Origin: Leucobacter luti
GTDB taxonomy: Bacteria > Actinomycetota > Actinomycetes > Actinomycetales > Microbacteriaceae
Assembly (NCBI RefSeq): GCF_019464495.1
Contig: NZ_CP080492.1
Span: 310,001 to 374,000, forward strand
DNA length: 64,000 nt
Reading direction: 5' to 3'
Positions 44,054-54,053 of this stretch are shown piece by piece. Made by a program: the position numbers and the translations under genes. Positions within the stretch are counted from its first letter, which is position 1. Each line of letters opens with the position of its first letter. Under the pieces are notes generated by a model. It saw nothing but the letters and a program-made list of their open reading frames with translations, made no database searches and was not told the DNA's origin.

Positions 44054-45268
44054 ATGACCTCGCGCACCCCCGACACTCTCAGCCCCGCGGAAGCGCGCCG
44101 TATTGCGCTCGCAGCACAGGGTTTTGCGAACACTGCCCGGTTGCGGCAGCGGCGGCCGTTCGACCCGGCGCTGGAGAAGCTCCACGTGCTCCAGATCGAC
44201 TCGGTGAATGTCTTCGCGCGCAGCCACTATCTGCCGGTGTTCTCGCGGCACGGACCTTACTCAGACATTGCACTCGATCGACAGCTCTGGCACAGCGGGG
44301 AATACACCGAGTACTGGGCACATGAGGCCGCGTTTATCCCGGTATACGATCGCGCGCTCTTCTCCTGGCGCATGGCGGATTTCGCTGCCCGCAACGCGAG
44401 GACTGGCCGAGCTGATTCCCTCGCCGCGTCCATTGCGCGCGTCCGGGATCAACTCAGTGAGGGGCGCGCACTGTTCGTACGCGAACTCGAAGAGGGGCCG
44501 CGTGGCAACCGGGGACCGTGGTGGGACTGGAGCGACACGAAGCACGCGGTCGAGCTGTTATTCGCGCAGGGAGAGGTCGTCTCGGTGGGGCGCGAGGGTT
44601 TCCAGCGACGCTACGCCCTCGCCGCGCACGCGCTTCCCGCTGCGGCGCTCGACATCCCACCGCGTCTTGAGGCGCAGCGGGCGCTCATTGCGCGGGCAGC
44701 GCGGTCACTCGGAGTGGGGACTTTAGCCGACTTCGCAGACTACCACCGGCTGAAACCCTCGGAAGCCCGGGTGGCTGTCGCCGCTCTCGAAGAAACTGGC
44801 GAACTCCTCCCAGTGCAGGTCGCCGGCTGGAATCGGGGGTCTGGGGCTCCTGAACAGGCGTGGTTGCATCGCGACGCAAAGCTGCCTTCCCGGCTCGCCC
44901 CTGACGCGCTGCTCACGCCGTTCGATCCGGTGGTGTGGTTCCGGCCGCGCGCAGAACGAATGTTCAACTTCCACTACCGCATTGAGATCTACACCCCGCG
45001 AGAACAGCGCAAGTTCGGCTACTACTGTCTCCCGCTCATGGTGGGCGGATCACTCGTGGGGCGGATCGACCTGGAAGCTGATCGCGCGGGCAAGCGGCTT
45101 CTCGTGCAGGCGGCCTGGCAGGAAGATCGGGCCCCGTCGCGGACCGTCGAGGCAGCCACCGCCCTTCTCGCCCAAGCTGCGGCATGGCAAGGGCTGGAGG
45201 AGGTATCGGTCTCGGGCGTTGGAAACCTTCCGCTTCCCGGCCGTATCGAGGCGTCAAGCTCTAAGTGA
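44054..45268 (+). CDS. YcaQ/AlkX-type winged-helix DNA glycosylase
   Basis: The 404-residue protein belongs to the HTH_42 winged-helix family whose members YcaQ and AZL unhook interstrand DNA crosslinks. The catalytic QxD motif is at Gln47-Asp49 (HVLQIDSVNVFARSHY), and the EYWAHEAAFIP and YFRPRAERMFNFHYRIEIY-like blocks (here VWFRPRAERMF) fit. Substrate is inferred from family. It lies 40 bp after the MmyB-like gene and may be cotranscribed. Confidence 0.88.
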   Translation: MTSRTPDTLSPAEARRIALAAQGFANTARLRQRRPFDPALEKLHVLQIDSVNVFARSHYLPVFSRHGPYSDIALDRQLWHSGEYTEYWAHEAAFIPVYDRALFSWRMADFAARNARTGRADSLAASIARVRDQLSEGRALFVRELEEGPRGNRGPWWDWSDTKHAVELLFAQGEVVSVGREGFQRRYALAAHALPAAALDIPPRLEAQRALIARAARSLGVGTLADFADYHRLKPSEARVAVAALEETGELLPVQVAGWNRGSGAPEQAWLHRDAKLPSRLAPDALLTPFDPVVWFRPRAERMFNFHYRIEIYTPREQRKFGYYCLPLMVGGSLVGRIDLEADRAGKRLLVQAAWQEDRAPSRTVEAATALLAQAAAWQGLEEVSVSGVGNLPLPGRIEASSSK

Positions 45269-45756
45269 GCGAATGATCGGAGCCGATCTGCTCAGGCAGC
45301 CCCGCTCCCGCTTCAGCCGCATCCAGCGCAGGCTCGAGACAAGTCGGGGATGCAGCTCAGGAAACGGCCGCTCACGTCCTGCCCGCCCTCCGGGTACTCC
45401 GGCGCCCAGGCACTCCGGGACCCAAGGGACCCGACACTCAGCTGCACAGCCGCTCCAGCGCCCTGTCACCCCGGCGCCCAGTCACCCGGTCGCCCGAACC
45501 CTCAGCCGGTCCGTCCAAGAACTTTCCCCTACACACAGGCGGAGTGTCCCCGTTCCCGCCCTCCCGATCCGACCCCGGCACGCGGTAATGCACTGTGCGC
45601 GGTGGGCAGTGACGTGTACGCAGTGCTGGGCTGCACTGTGCATTGCGTGGGTTGCCCGCCACCCTACAAGAGCCAGATTTACCCGTCTGGCGCGGGGTGT
45701 GCCCGCTGGTCGAGCCGGTACCGACTCCGCCTGTGTGAAGTTGTCTGGGTGGCGCG
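45269..45756. other. C-rich intergenic stretch, no gene recognised
   Basis: The plus strand is strongly C-rich (many CCCGG and GCCC words), with TGCACTGTGC repeated at 45589 and 45632. Open frames on both strands are low complexity (Pro/Arg/Thr) and were not accepted as genes. Confidence 0.4.
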
Positions 45757-46284
45757 CTAGTGATCGATCAGATCGTGCGACCAGTTCGCCTGTTGGATCC
45801 GCGAGTCGAGTTCCCGAAGCTCCTGCGCCAGAGAAGTGGCTTGTGCGTGCAATTCGCCCACGGAGAGCGCAGAAATCTCGCGCAGCTCAGAGCGCATCTG
45901 GCGATACACGCCGGAATCCTGGGCGGCCGCAGCGCTCTCCACGATGATCGCATGCCGCAGTCGGAGGGTGTCGCGACGTGCAAGCGCATCTGTCATGGTG
46001 CCAGTCTGTCCACCCGCGGCTCCCACCTCCCGGCGGCGCCCTCCGGTGCCACGTGCAGGCCTCGGAGCGAGTTCGAGTTCGATCACCGAGTTCGTCGCAT
46101 TGATCCCTCGCACGAGCTGTTCAAGCTCATCCACGGCCAACTCAACTTCTGCAAGCAGTGTGGTGGCGTTCTCCGCGGGCTCATCACCCTCCTGGAACCG
46201 CGCATTCGCAGCAATCCGGACGCGCAGCTGGGCGATCCGCTTCTGAGTATCAGCGCGCAGCGCCAGTGCTTCTGCCAGTTTCAC
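45757..46284 (-). CDS. DIP1984-family protein
   Basis: The 175-residue protein starts VKLAEALALRADTQKRIAQL, the family signature, with RFQEGDEPAENATTLL after it. It is helical with long charged stretches and probably forms coiled coils. GTG at 46284 has GAGGTG upstream and matches homologues better than the ATG four codons earlier. Function unknown (related to 'septicolysin'-annotated proteins). Convergent with the YcaQ-type gene across the C-rich gap. Confidence 0.85.
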   Translation of the reverse strand: MKLAEALALRADTQKRIAQLRVRIAANARFQEGDEPAENATTLLAEVELAVDELEQLVRGINATNSVIELELAPRPARGTGGRRREVGAAGGQTGTMTDALARRDTLRLRHAIIVESAAAAQDSGVYRQMRSELREISALSVGELHAQATSLAQELRELDSRIQQANWSHDLIDH

Positions 46285-46431
46285 CCGGCACCTCACTCTC
46301 GTGACGATTGTGGTGGAGGAGACGCCAGAGTAGCACGATCGCGAAGGCCGGCACGTGGTCTCACCTGCCCTGGCGCTGTGTGCAGCCCCCGGCGTCTCTG
46401 CTAGTGCTCAAAGCGGAGCGGGCCGCGTGAA

Positions 46432-46641
46432 TTAGCCGCCGCTCTTCCGACGGAATTCGCGCTGCTGAACCGGACCGGATGAGCTGCCGCGGACGGCACT
46501 CTTCCCGTCCAGATTGGCGCGGCCACCCTGGTTCCTGGCGTTTTTCTTGGCAAGGGCTTCGCGGAACTTCGCCCGCATGTCCTCCGCCGGAGTCTCAGTT
46601 GATTCTTGGTCAGCCTGCTCTGCTGAGTGATCCTGTGACAT
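46432..46641 (-). CDS. DUF5302 small protein
   Basis: The 69-residue acidic-then-basic protein contains [16 protein letters not shown] and ends [15 protein letters not shown], the DUF5302 pattern of actinobacteria. GAGG precedes the ATG. It is probably unstructured in part; no function known. Divergent from uvrB. Confidence 0.85.
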   Translation of the reverse strand: MSQDHSAEQADQESTETPAEDMRAKFREALAKKNARNQGGRANLDGKSAVRGSSSGPVQQREFRRKSGG

Positions 46642-46766
46642 TCTGTGCCTCGTTTCTGGCTCGGCGCATCTCCCCGAAAGTCGAGGAACCGCCCCGAGTC
46701 TACGCTAGGCGCTGTGCGCAGTACCCGTGAAGCACGGGTCCCAGGCCCAATGTCAGAGGTCAAAGC

Positions 46767-46772
46767 TACACT
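46767..46772 (+). promoter_or_regulatory. -10 box (TACACT) of uvrB, leaderless type
   Basis: TACACT ends 7 nt before the uvrB ATG. No ribosome site and no clear LexA box was found here. Confidence 0.45.
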
Positions 46773-46779
46773 GAGAATC

Positions 46780-48870
46780 ATGGAACCCACCCGTAGTGTG
46801 CGCCCGTTTGAAGTTGTCATTGGGTACGAGCCCAGCGGCGATCAGCCGGCTGCAATCGCGCAGCTGACGGACCGCATCAACGCCGGTGAAACCGACATTG
46901 TGCTCTTGGGTGCCACGGGCACTGGCAAGTCCGCAACCACAGCGTGGTTGGTCGAACAGGTGCAACGGCCCACACTCGTGCTGGCGCACAACAAGACCCT
47001 TGCGGCGCAGCTTGCAAGCGAGTTTCGCGAGATGTTTCCGAACAACGCGGTCGAGTATTTTGTGAGTTACTACGACTACTACCAGCCTGAGGCGTATGTT
47101 CCGCAAACTGACACGTTCATCGAGAAAGACTCGTCGGTCAATGCTGAGGTCGAGCGGTTGCGACACTCGACCACGAACTCCTTGTTGAGCCGTCGCGACG
47201 TCATTGTGGTGTCGACAGTGTCGTGCATCTACGGCCTCGGAAAGCCCGAGGAGTACTACGAGGCTATGGTGCCGCTCATCGTGGGAGATCGGCTCGACCG
47301 AGACGTGCTGCTGCGGCGTTTTGTGGATATGCAGTATCAGCGGAACGACATCGAATTTGTCCGTGGCAACTTCCGCGTGCGCGGTGACACCGTCGAGATC
47401 ATTCCGATGTATGAGGAATTGGCGATCCGAATCGAGTTCTTCGGTGATGAGATCGAAGCGCTCTACTATCTCCACCCGGTCACCGGGGACGTGGTTCAGC
47501 AAGTTGATGCCGTGTCGGTCTTCCCGGGATCGCACTATGTTGCGAGCCGTGAGGTGATGAATCGTGCAATGACGCAGATTTCTGCCGAGCTCGAAACCCG
47601 CACGAAAGAGCTGAAGAGCCAGAACAAGCTCGTTGAAGAACAGCGTCTCCGCATGCGCACCACGTTCGACCTCGAAATGATGGAGCAGATTGGCTTCTGC
47701 TCAGGGATCGAGAACTACTCGATGCATATGGACGGTCGCGTGCCTGGCGAAGCTCCGCACTGTCTCCTGGACTACTTTCCTGATGACTTCCTCGTCGTCA
47801 TCGACGAATCGCACGTGACGGTGCCGCAGATCGGCGCGATGTTTGAGGGCGACTCGTCACGCAAACGTACGCTCGTGGATCACGGCTTCCGACTCCCAAG
47901 TGCGCTCGACAACCGGCCGTTGAAGTTTGGGGAGTTCAAAGATCGAGTGGGCCAGGTGGTGTACCTTTCTGCCACTCCAGGCAAATACGAGATGGCGCAG
48001 GCTGACGGCGTGGTGGAACAGATCATTCGCCCCACCGGCCTGGTCGATCCCGAGATCATCGTGAAACCCAGCGAGGGGCAGATCGACGATTTGCTCGAAG
48101 AGGTTCGTGTTCGTGCCGAGCGGAACGAACGTGTCCTGGTCACCACGCTCACGAAGAAAATGGCAGAGCAGCTGACGACCTTCATGGAAGAGGCCGGCGT
48201 GCGCGTGCGCTATCTGCACTCTGATGTCGATACCCTGCGCCGCGTTGAGCTGCTTACGGAACTGCGCGCTGGTGTCTACGACGTACTGATCGGCATCAAT
48301 CTCCTGCGCGAGGGTCTGGATTTGCCAGAGGTTTCGCTCGTCGCGATCCTCGACGCAGACAAAGAGGGCTTCTTGCGGTCAAGTACCTCGTTGATTCAGA
48401 CCATCGGACGTGCTGCGCGAAACGTCTCTGGCCAGGTACACATGTACGCAGACAAGATCACGCGCTCGATGCGCGAGGCGATCGACGAGACGACTCGTCG
48501 CCGCGAGATCCAGGTCGCCTACAACACCGAGCACGGCATCGATCCGCAGCCGCTTCGGAAGAAGATCGGAGACATCACCGCGATGCTCTCGCGCGAGGCG
48601 GCGGACACCGAGGACATCTTGTCCCGCAGCGGAGCGCACTCCCAGCGAAAAGGAGCCAGCCCGCAGAAGACCAAGGGCAAGGCAGCCGCACGCGCCGGTG
48701 CGATCGCGGAGGAGGGGTCGGCGAAGCTCGAGGAGATCATCGCCGAGCTCACCGAACAGATGCTCGCCGCAGCGGAAGAGCTCAAGTTCGAACTCGCGGC
48801 ACGGCTACGAGACGAGCTCACCGAGATGAAGCGGGAGCTCCGCAGCATGGAAGCAGCCGGACATCTCTAG
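46780..48870 (+). CDS. uvrB: Excinuclease ABC subunit B
   Basis: UvrB is the helicase-like damage-verifying core of nucleotide excision repair. Walker [10 protein letters not shown], the beta-hairpin region [16 protein letters not shown], the DESHV Walker B and QTIGRAARN motif VI are present. The C-terminal UVR motif ([24 protein letters not shown], in parts) contacts UvrC. ATG at 46780 gives [12 protein letters not shown], the usual start; upstream in-frame sequence looks non-coding. 696 residues. Confidence 0.97.
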   Translation: MEPTRSVRPFEVVIGYEPSGDQPAAIAQLTDRINAGETDIVLLGATGTGKSATTAWLVEQVQRPTLVLAHNKTLAAQLASEFREMFPNNAVEYFVSYYDYYQPEAYVPQTDTFIEKDSSVNAEVERLRHSTTNSLLSRRDVIVVSTVSCIYGLGKPEEYYEAMVPLIVGDRLDRDVLLRRFVDMQYQRNDIEFVRGNFRVRGDTVEIIPMYEELAIRIEFFGDEIEALYYLHPVTGDVVQQVDAVSVFPGSHYVASREVMNRAMTQISAELETRTKELKSQNKLVEEQRLRMRTTFDLEMMEQIGFCSGIENYSMHMDGRVPGEAPHCLLDYFPDDFLVVIDESHVTVPQIGAMFEGDSSRKRTLVDHGFRLPSALDNRPLKFGEFKDRVGQVVYLSATPGKYEMAQADGVVEQIIRPTGLVDPEIIVKPSEGQIDDLLEEVRVRAERNERVLVTTLTKKMAEQLTTFMEEAGVRVRYLHSDVDTLRRVELLTELRAGVYDVLIGINLLREGLDLPEVSLVAILDADKEGFLRSSTSLIQTIGRAARNVSGQVHMYADKITRSMREAIDETTRRREIQVAYNTEHGIDPQPLRKKIGDITAMLSREAADTEDILSRSGAHSQRKGASPQKTKGKAAARAGAIAEEGSAKLEEIIAELTEQMLAAAEELKFELAARLRDELTEMKRELRSMEAAGHL

Positions 48871-48898
48871 CCGAAACAAAATCTCGGAAGAGTGACCG

Positions 48899-49693
48899 AT
48901 GTACCGCGAATGGGGCATCCCCGAGCTGGGAGTGCTGTGGCGCTCCAGCGCCGGGGGAGCGCCCACCGTGATCCCGGCGGACGGCAGCGCAGACGTGATT
49001 CTGCGAGATGACGAATTGATTATTGCCGGTCCCTCCACGAGAGCGCTCACGGGACACGGCAGCGTCCACGGGGACACCGTTGGCCTCCGCTTCGCTCCGG
49101 GGGCTGCCGGCCTCGCACTGCGCACCAACCCAGCCCCACTCCGCGATCAGCAGCTGTGCGCGTCCGAAGTCGTCCCGAAGCCGGTTGCACACCGGGCCGC
49201 CGCACTCTTACGCCGACTGCGCGACGCAGACCTGATGCAGCCTGGACGACCAGAAGCTCTCACGACGTTCCAGGACTTCGTCCCACTGATCCGCGCGTCC
49301 GCCGACTCCGGCTTCGCTCGGGCCGCCGCGCCGTGGACGATCGAGGTGCGCCACTTGGCCAGCTCGGGCGCCCCGAAATACGCCGCCGCACAGCATCTCG
49401 GGTACTCTGAGCGCCAGCTGCAACGCCGCATGCTCGACCACTTTGGATATGGGTACACCGCACTGCGCCGGGTGCTCCGCGCCGAGCGCAGCCAGCAGTT
49501 CCTGCGGTCCCATCTGAACCCGATCGCTGCAGCTCGTCTGGCCGGCTACAGCGATCAGTCACATCTCACACGAGAGTTTCGCGTGCTCGTCGGGACGACA
49601 CCCGCTCAGTTTGCTGCCGCTGCTTCCGCCGCTGCTGGCAGAGCCGCGTATACATCGATGGAATTGCCGTCCGGATCCAGCACTGTGGAATAG
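48899..49693 (+). CDS. AraC-family transcriptional regulator
   Basis: The 264-residue protein has a variable N-terminal sensor part and a C-terminal AraC DNA-binding domain with two HTHs (KYAAAQHLGYSERQLQRRML and AARLAGYSDQSHLTREFRVL, about residues 160-240), ending GTTPAQF. It follows uvrB by 28 bp. Its 3' end overlaps the convergent VOC gene by 88 bp. AraC regulators beside a VOC protein are common in actinobacteria; target and ligand unknown. Confidence 0.88.
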   Translation: MYREWGIPELGVLWRSSAGGAPTVIPADGSADVILRDDELIIAGPSTRALTGHGSVHGDTVGLRFAPGAAGLALRTNPAPLRDQQLCASEVVPKPVAHRAAALLRRLRDADLMQPGRPEALTTFQDFVPLIRASADSGFARAAAPWTIEVRHLASSGAPKYAAAQHLGYSERQLQRRMLDHFGYGYTALRRVLRAERSQQFLRSHLNPIAAARLAGYSDQSHLTREFRVLVGTTPAQFAAAASAAAGRAAYTSMELPSGSSTVE

Positions 49694-50028
49694 CGCTGTC
49701 CCCACGGCGCATCCCACGGAGCAGTGTGAGCCGCCTGGGGATTCTTGGCGACGATCGCGGCGTACGTTCGATCCACGTCCGCTGGCGATTCCGCTTCAAC
49801 GGCAAAGCCGATCCGCCCTTCACCCCGTGGGAGTTCAAACCCAGGCTTGAAGCCCTGGATCGTGGAGACGGGATCCCAAGCAAGTGTCACGCCACCGCCG
49901 AGGGCAACCTCAACGTGCGGAGCGTCGTCGAGCCCCGTCGGGATGTCCAGCCCGAGCTGGCGATAGAAGCTCAGCGATGCGCCGAGATCGTTCGTGGCGA
50001 TACCAATGAAGTTAAATGCGAGTGTCAT
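49606..50028 (-). CDS. VOC-family (glyoxalase/dioxygenase-fold) protein
   Basis: The 140-residue protein has two beta-alpha-beta-beta-beta modules: FIGIATNDLGASLSFYRQLG at the start and TVLDPDGNSIDVYAALP at the end. A metal-ligand pattern is partial (no clear His at strand 1), so it may be a binding protein or a lyase/isomerase; the substrate is unknown. The C-terminus is an Ala-rich tail coded inside the AraC overlap. Confidence 0.85.
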   Translation of the reverse strand: MTLAFNFIGIATNDLGASLSFYRQLGLDIPTGLDDAPHVEVALGGGVTLAWDPVSTIQGFKPGFELPRGEGRIGFAVEAESPADVDRTYAAIVAKNPQAAHTAPWDAPWGQRYSTVLDPDGNSIDVYAALPAAAEAAAAN

Positions 50029-50102
50029 GTACGTAGCGTACGACGCCAGTTACCGCATCCGCTTGAACGTTTCGGACAGATCCACGGCGCCTCACGACAC
50101 CG

Positions 50103-50960
50103 TTAGATCTGACCGACAGGTTCGCGCTTCTCGGCCTGGAACGCATCTTCACGCCGACCGTATGCCCAGTACGGAGAGAGCGAAAGCTGCGCTCGCTCGA
50201 TTCCGCGCTCTTCGGTGAAGTAAGGCCGCAGCAGTTTCATCGCACCGCGCTCACCGTGCACGAACACCTGCGCACGGCCGGGCCCCCATTCTGCACCCCG
50301 GACCGCATCCACGAGCACAGAGGATGTGCCAGCCTCATCGGCGCCACGGAACAGCCAGCGCAGTTCAACACCATCAGGAACCCGCAGCTCAAGCCGGTCC
50401 GTCTCGCTCCCGACCTCGATCAACGCCACCCCGCGAGCATCACTGGGCATCGCCTCAAGCGCCGACGCAATCGCGGGGAGTGCGGATTCATCGCCGGCGA
50501 GCAGGTGCCAGTCTGCTGTGGGATCGGGAGCATAACCTCCGCCAATTCCGCGCAGCACCACGGAGTCACCGATTTCGGCGCGCTCCGCCCAGGGACCCGC
50601 GATTCCGTCGGATCCGTGCGTCACGAATTCGATCCACAGCTCACTTCTCACCGTGTCGATCCGCCGCACCGTGTAGGTGCGAGTGGACGGCAACTGCTCG
50701 GGTGGCAGCGCAGCGCGCAGCGCGTCCAGATCGTAGGGTGGCGTCAACTGAGACCCCGGCGGGGTGAACAGCATCTTGCTATAGGCGTCGGTGTGCGGAG
50801 TGGCTTCGAGCGCCGCGAAGCCGGGGCCGCCAGCGACGATGCGAACAAGGTGGGGGCTCAGCTGAATGCGTTCTCGCACCTCGAGCACGATCTGTGGGCG
50901 AACGGGGCGAACAGGACGGCCAGAGCCGGCTCCCTGCGGTGCGGGCATCACAAACCTCAA
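50103..50960 (-). CDS. Siderophore-interacting protein (ViuB-like flavin ferric reductase)
   Basis: The 285-residue flavoprotein is of the SIP family: the FAD-binding part shows STRTYTVRRID and VLRGIGGGYAPDP, and the NAD(P)H-type domain ends in WAYGRREDAFQAEKRE (family ending SPYWAYGR...). It reduces ferric siderophores to release iron in the cytosol. A Met at the fifth codon is an alternative start. No transporter is adjacent, so its siderophore source is elsewhere. Confidence 0.9.
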   Translation of the reverse strand: MRFVMPAPQGAGSGRPVRPVRPQIVLEVRERIQLSPHLVRIVAGGPGFAALEATPHTDAYSKMLFTPPGSQLTPPYDLDALRAALPPEQLPSTRTYTVRRIDTVRSELWIEFVTHGSDGIAGPWAERAEIGDSVVLRGIGGGYAPDPTADWHLLAGDESALPAIASALEAMPSDARGVALIEVGSETDRLELRVPDGVELRWLFRGADEAGTSSVLVDAVRGAEWGPGRAQVFVHGERGAMKLLRPYFTEERGIERAQLSLSPYWAYGRREDAFQAEKREPVGQI

Positions 50961-51061
50961 TCATCAGACGAATTACGACTGCTGCCAGCCTGACACAAAG
51001 CTGGGCGACCCGCTAGCCACCCACTTGCCGGCCGCGGCTCGTGCGGAGTGAATCAACACCA

Positions 51062-51087
51062 AATATTCGTAGATACGTTCGAATATT
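51062..51087. promoter_or_regulatory. Inverted repeat and LexA-like box in the uvrA promoter
   Basis: AATATTCG and CGAATATT form perfect 8-bp arms around a 10-nt spacer. Within it, TCGTAGATACGTTCGA (51067-51082) matches the actinobacterial SOS box TCGAAC-N4-GTTCGA at all six right-half and four left-half positions. It overlaps the expected -35 of the TAAGAT promoter. Confidence 0.6.
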
Positions 51088-51101
51088 CAGCTTGCGGGCC
51101 A

Positions 51102-51107
51102 TAAGAT
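51102..51107 (+). promoter_or_regulatory. -10 box (TAAGAT) of uvrA, leaderless type
   Basis: TAAGAT ends 6 nt before the GTG start and no ribosome site is visible. The operator-like repeat sits about 17 bp upstream. Confidence 0.5.
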
Positions 51108-51113
51108 GGTCTG

Positions 51114-54053
51114 GTGACCACGAACAGCCCCACCCCGATCCGTTCCTCCGCCGCACACGCACACATCAGCGTGCAGGGAGCGCGGGTGCACAACTTGCGC
51201 AACGTCGATCTGGCGATCCCGCGAGACTCCATGGTCGTCTTCACCGGCCTGTCCGGGAGCGGCAAGTCGAGTCTTGCGTTCGACACCATCTTTGCCGAGG
51301 GACAGCGCCGCTACGTTGAGTCACTGAGTGCCTACGCGCGCCAGTTCCTGGGACAGGTCGATCGCCCAGACGTCGACTTCATCGAGGGACTGAGCCCAGC
51401 AGTGTCGATCGACCAGAAGTCGACGAACCGCAACCCGCGCTCGACCGTTGGCACAATCACTGAGATCTATGATTACATGCGCCTGCTCTGGGCCCGCATC
51501 GGTGTGCCCCACTGTGCGATCTGCGGCGAACGGATTGCGTCTCAGACCGTGCAGCAGATTGCAGATCAGCTCATGGAGCTCGAAGAGCGCACCCGGTTCC
51601 AAGTCCTCGCGCCGGTCGTGAGCAAGAAGAAGGGCGAGTTCGTCGACCTCTTCCAGGAGCTTGCTGCGAGCGGATACTCACGCGCGCACGTCGACGGTGA
51701 ACTGATCCAGCTCTCGGATCCCCCCAAGCTCAAGAAGCAGATCAAGCACGACATCTCCGTGGTCATCGACCGGCTCGTTGCGGGGCCAGACGTCCTCGGC
51801 CGTCTCACCGACTCGCTGGAGACCGCTTTGCGGCTCTCCGGTGGCCTCGTCACCGTTGACTTTGTCGATCGCGACGAGAAGGCTGATGATCGCACTCAGC
51901 TCTTTTCCGAGCACCTCTCGTGCCCAAATCAACACCCTGTGCAGCTCACGGAGATTGAGCCGCGCACCTTCTCCTTCAACGCACCGTTTGGCGCCTGCCC
52001 CACGTGCTCTGGCCTCGGCACGAGCATGTCCGTTGACGAGGATCTGGTGCTGGGTGATCCGCAGCTCTCGATTTCAGAGGGTGTCATCATTCCGTGGACC
52101 AGCCAGGGCAAGAGCCTCTACCAGTACTACGAGAAACTGCTCATCGGCCTGTCAGACGACCTGAATTTCTCCCTGAAGACCCCCTGGAGCAAACTGGGGG
52201 AAGACGTGCGCGAGGCCGTGCTCTACGGCAACAACTTCAAGGTCAACGTCAGGTGGAAGAACCGATTCGGTCGAGAGGTCAAGTACTCGTCTGGTTTTGA
52301 AGGCGTCATTCCCTTCATCGAGCGGCAGTACGCCGAGGCCGAGTCCGACACGAAGCGCGATCGCTGGTCCGAGTTCCTTCGCGAAGTGCCGTGCCACGCA
52401 TGCCAGGGCCAGCGGCTCAAGCCCGAAGTGCTCGCGGTCACCGTCAATTCAGAATCTATCGCGGCCGTGGGGGAGTTCAGCCTCCTCAACGCCAAGCGCT
52501 TCTTCGATGAGGTGTCACTCACCGAGCGGGAGGCAAAGATCGCGGCTCAGGTGCTGCGTGAAATCCGGCTCCGCTTCGATTTCTTGATCGAGGTGGGCCT
52601 CGGATACCTCACACTGGCACGTGCAGCGGGCACGCTATCGGGCGGCGAAGCGCAGCGCATCCGGCTCGCAACGCAGATCGGATCCGGGCTCACCGGGGTG
52701 CTCTACGTGCTCGATGAGCCATCGATCGGACTGCATCAGCGCGACAATCGTCGTCTGATCGAGACGCTGATCAAGTTGCGAGATCTCGGCAACACCCTCA
52801 TCGTGGTTGAGCACGATGAGGAGACCATCGAGGCCGCTGACTGGATCGTTGATATCGGGCCCGGTGCTGGCGTCGAGGGTGGCACCGTGGTGCACTCCGG
52901 ACTGTATGCCGACCTGATCTCGAACACGGAGTCCATCACCGGTGACTACCTTGCTGGAAGGCGGAGTATCGAGACACCGAAGAAGCGCCGCAAACGCGAC
53001 CGCAAACGGGAGCTCAAGGTGGTCGGCGCGCGCTCCAACAACCTGCAGAACGTCGACGCCGTGTTCCCGCTCGGGATCATGACTGCGGTCACAGGAGTCT
53101 CCGGCTCAGGGAAGTCGACGCTCGTGAACGACATTCTCTACCGTGTGCTCGCCAACCAGCTCAACGGTGCGCGGCTCGTGCCAGGGAAGCACACCCGCGT
53201 CACTGGACTTGAGCACCTCGACAAGGTGGTGCACGTCGACCAAGCGCCGATTGGCCGCACGCCACGGTCCAACCCCGCCACCTACACCGGGGTATTCGAC
53301 AAGATCCGCAATCTCTTCTCCGAAACCCCTGAAGCGAAGACTCGGGGCTATCTCCCCGGCCGTTTCAGCTTCAACGTCAAGGGCGGCCGTTGTGAGGCAT
53401 GCTCGGGCGATGGCACGCTCAAGATCGAGATGAACTTCCTGCCTGACGTCTACGTCGCGTGTGAGGTCTGTGGGGGCTCCCGCTACAACCGCGAAACGCT
53501 GCAGGTGCACTACAAGGGCAAGAACATCTCCGAGGTGCTGGATATGCCGATCGCTGAGGCAGAGGAGTTCTTCGCCCCAATTTCGAGCATTCACCGTTAC
53601 ATGAAGACGCTGGTCGATGTCGGGCTCGGATACGTCCGTCTCGGGCAAAGCGCCACGACGCTCTCCGGTGGCGAGGCGCAGCGCGTCAAGCTCGCCACCG
53701 AACTTCAGAAGCGCTCGAATGGCCGCAGCATCTACGTGCTCGATGAGCCGACAACCGGCCTCCACTTCGAGGACGTGCGCAAGCTTCTCCTCGTGCTCAA
53801 TGGCCTGGTCGACAAGGGCAACACGGTCATCACGATCGAGCACAATCTCGATGTGATCCGTAGCGCAGACTGGGTCATCGATCTCGGCCCTGAGGGGGGA
53901 TCCGGCGGGGGAACGATTCTCGCTGAGGGCACCCCCGAACAGCTCGCAAAGCACCCTGACAGCTTTACCGGTCAGTTCCTGTCCGAGGTACTGGGCGGCT
54001 GGGCCGCGAAGTCTGCTCGTGCGCTGGAGGCGAGCGCGAAGGAGAGCGCTTGA
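51114..54053 (+). CDS. uvrA: Excinuclease ABC subunit A
   Basis: UvrA is the ABC-type damage sensor. Both nucleotide sites are present: Walker [10 protein letters not shown] and GVSGSGKST, signatures [12 protein letters not shown] and [12 protein letters not shown], with zinc-binding [16 protein letters not shown] and CEACSGDG...CEVCGG. 979 residues, full length. GTG start without ribosome site; promoter suggests SOS control. uvrC overlaps its end. Confidence 0.98.
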   Translation: MTTNSPTPIRSSAAHAHISVQGARVHNLRNVDLAIPRDSMVVFTGLSGSGKSSLAFDTIFAEGQRRYVESLSAYARQFLGQVDRPDVDFIEGLSPAVSIDQKSTNRNPRSTVGTITEIYDYMRLLWARIGVPHCAICGERIASQTVQQIADQLMELEERTRFQVLAPVVSKKKGEFVDLFQELAASGYSRAHVDGELIQLSDPPKLKKQIKHDISVVIDRLVAGPDVLGRLTDSLETALRLSGGLVTVDFVDRDEKADDRTQLFSEHLSCPNQHPVQLTEIEPRTFSFNAPFGACPTCSGLGTSMSVDEDLVLGDPQLSISEGVIIPWTSQGKSLYQYYEKLLIGLSDDLNFSLKTPWSKLGEDVREAVLYGNNFKVNVRWKNRFGREVKYSSGFEGVIPFIERQYAEAESDTKRDRWSEFLREVPCHACQGQRLKPEVLAVTVNSESIAAVGEFSLLNAKRFFDEVSLTEREAKIAAQVLREIRLRFDFLIEVGLGYLTLARAAGTLSGGEAQRIRLATQIGSGLTGVLYVLDEPSIGLHQRDNRRLIETLIKLRDLGNTLIVVEHDEETIEAADWIVDIGPGAGVEGGTVVHSGLYADLISNTESITGDYLAGRRSIETPKKRRKRDRKRELKVVGARSNNLQNVDAVFPLGIMTAVTGVSGSGKSTLVNDILYRVLANQLNGARLVPGKHTRVTGLEHLDKVVHVDQAPIGRTPRSNPATYTGVFDKIRNLFSETPEAKTRGYLPGRFSFNVKGGRCEACSGDGTLKIEMNFLPDVYVACEVCGGSRYNRETLQVHYKGKNISEVLDMPIAEAEEFFAPISSIHRYMKTLVDVGLGYVRLGQSATTLSGGEAQRVKLATELQKRSNGRSIYVLDEPTTGLHFEDVRKLLLVLNGLVDKGNTVITIEHNLDVIRSADWVIDLGPEGGSGGGTILAEGTPEQLAKHPDSFTGQFLSEVLGGWAAKSARALEASAKESA

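Noticed and set aside
44982..45947. Plus-strand frame through the C-rich gap
   Set aside because: It begins inside the YcaQ-type gene and ends inside the DIP1984 gene; composition is low complexity.
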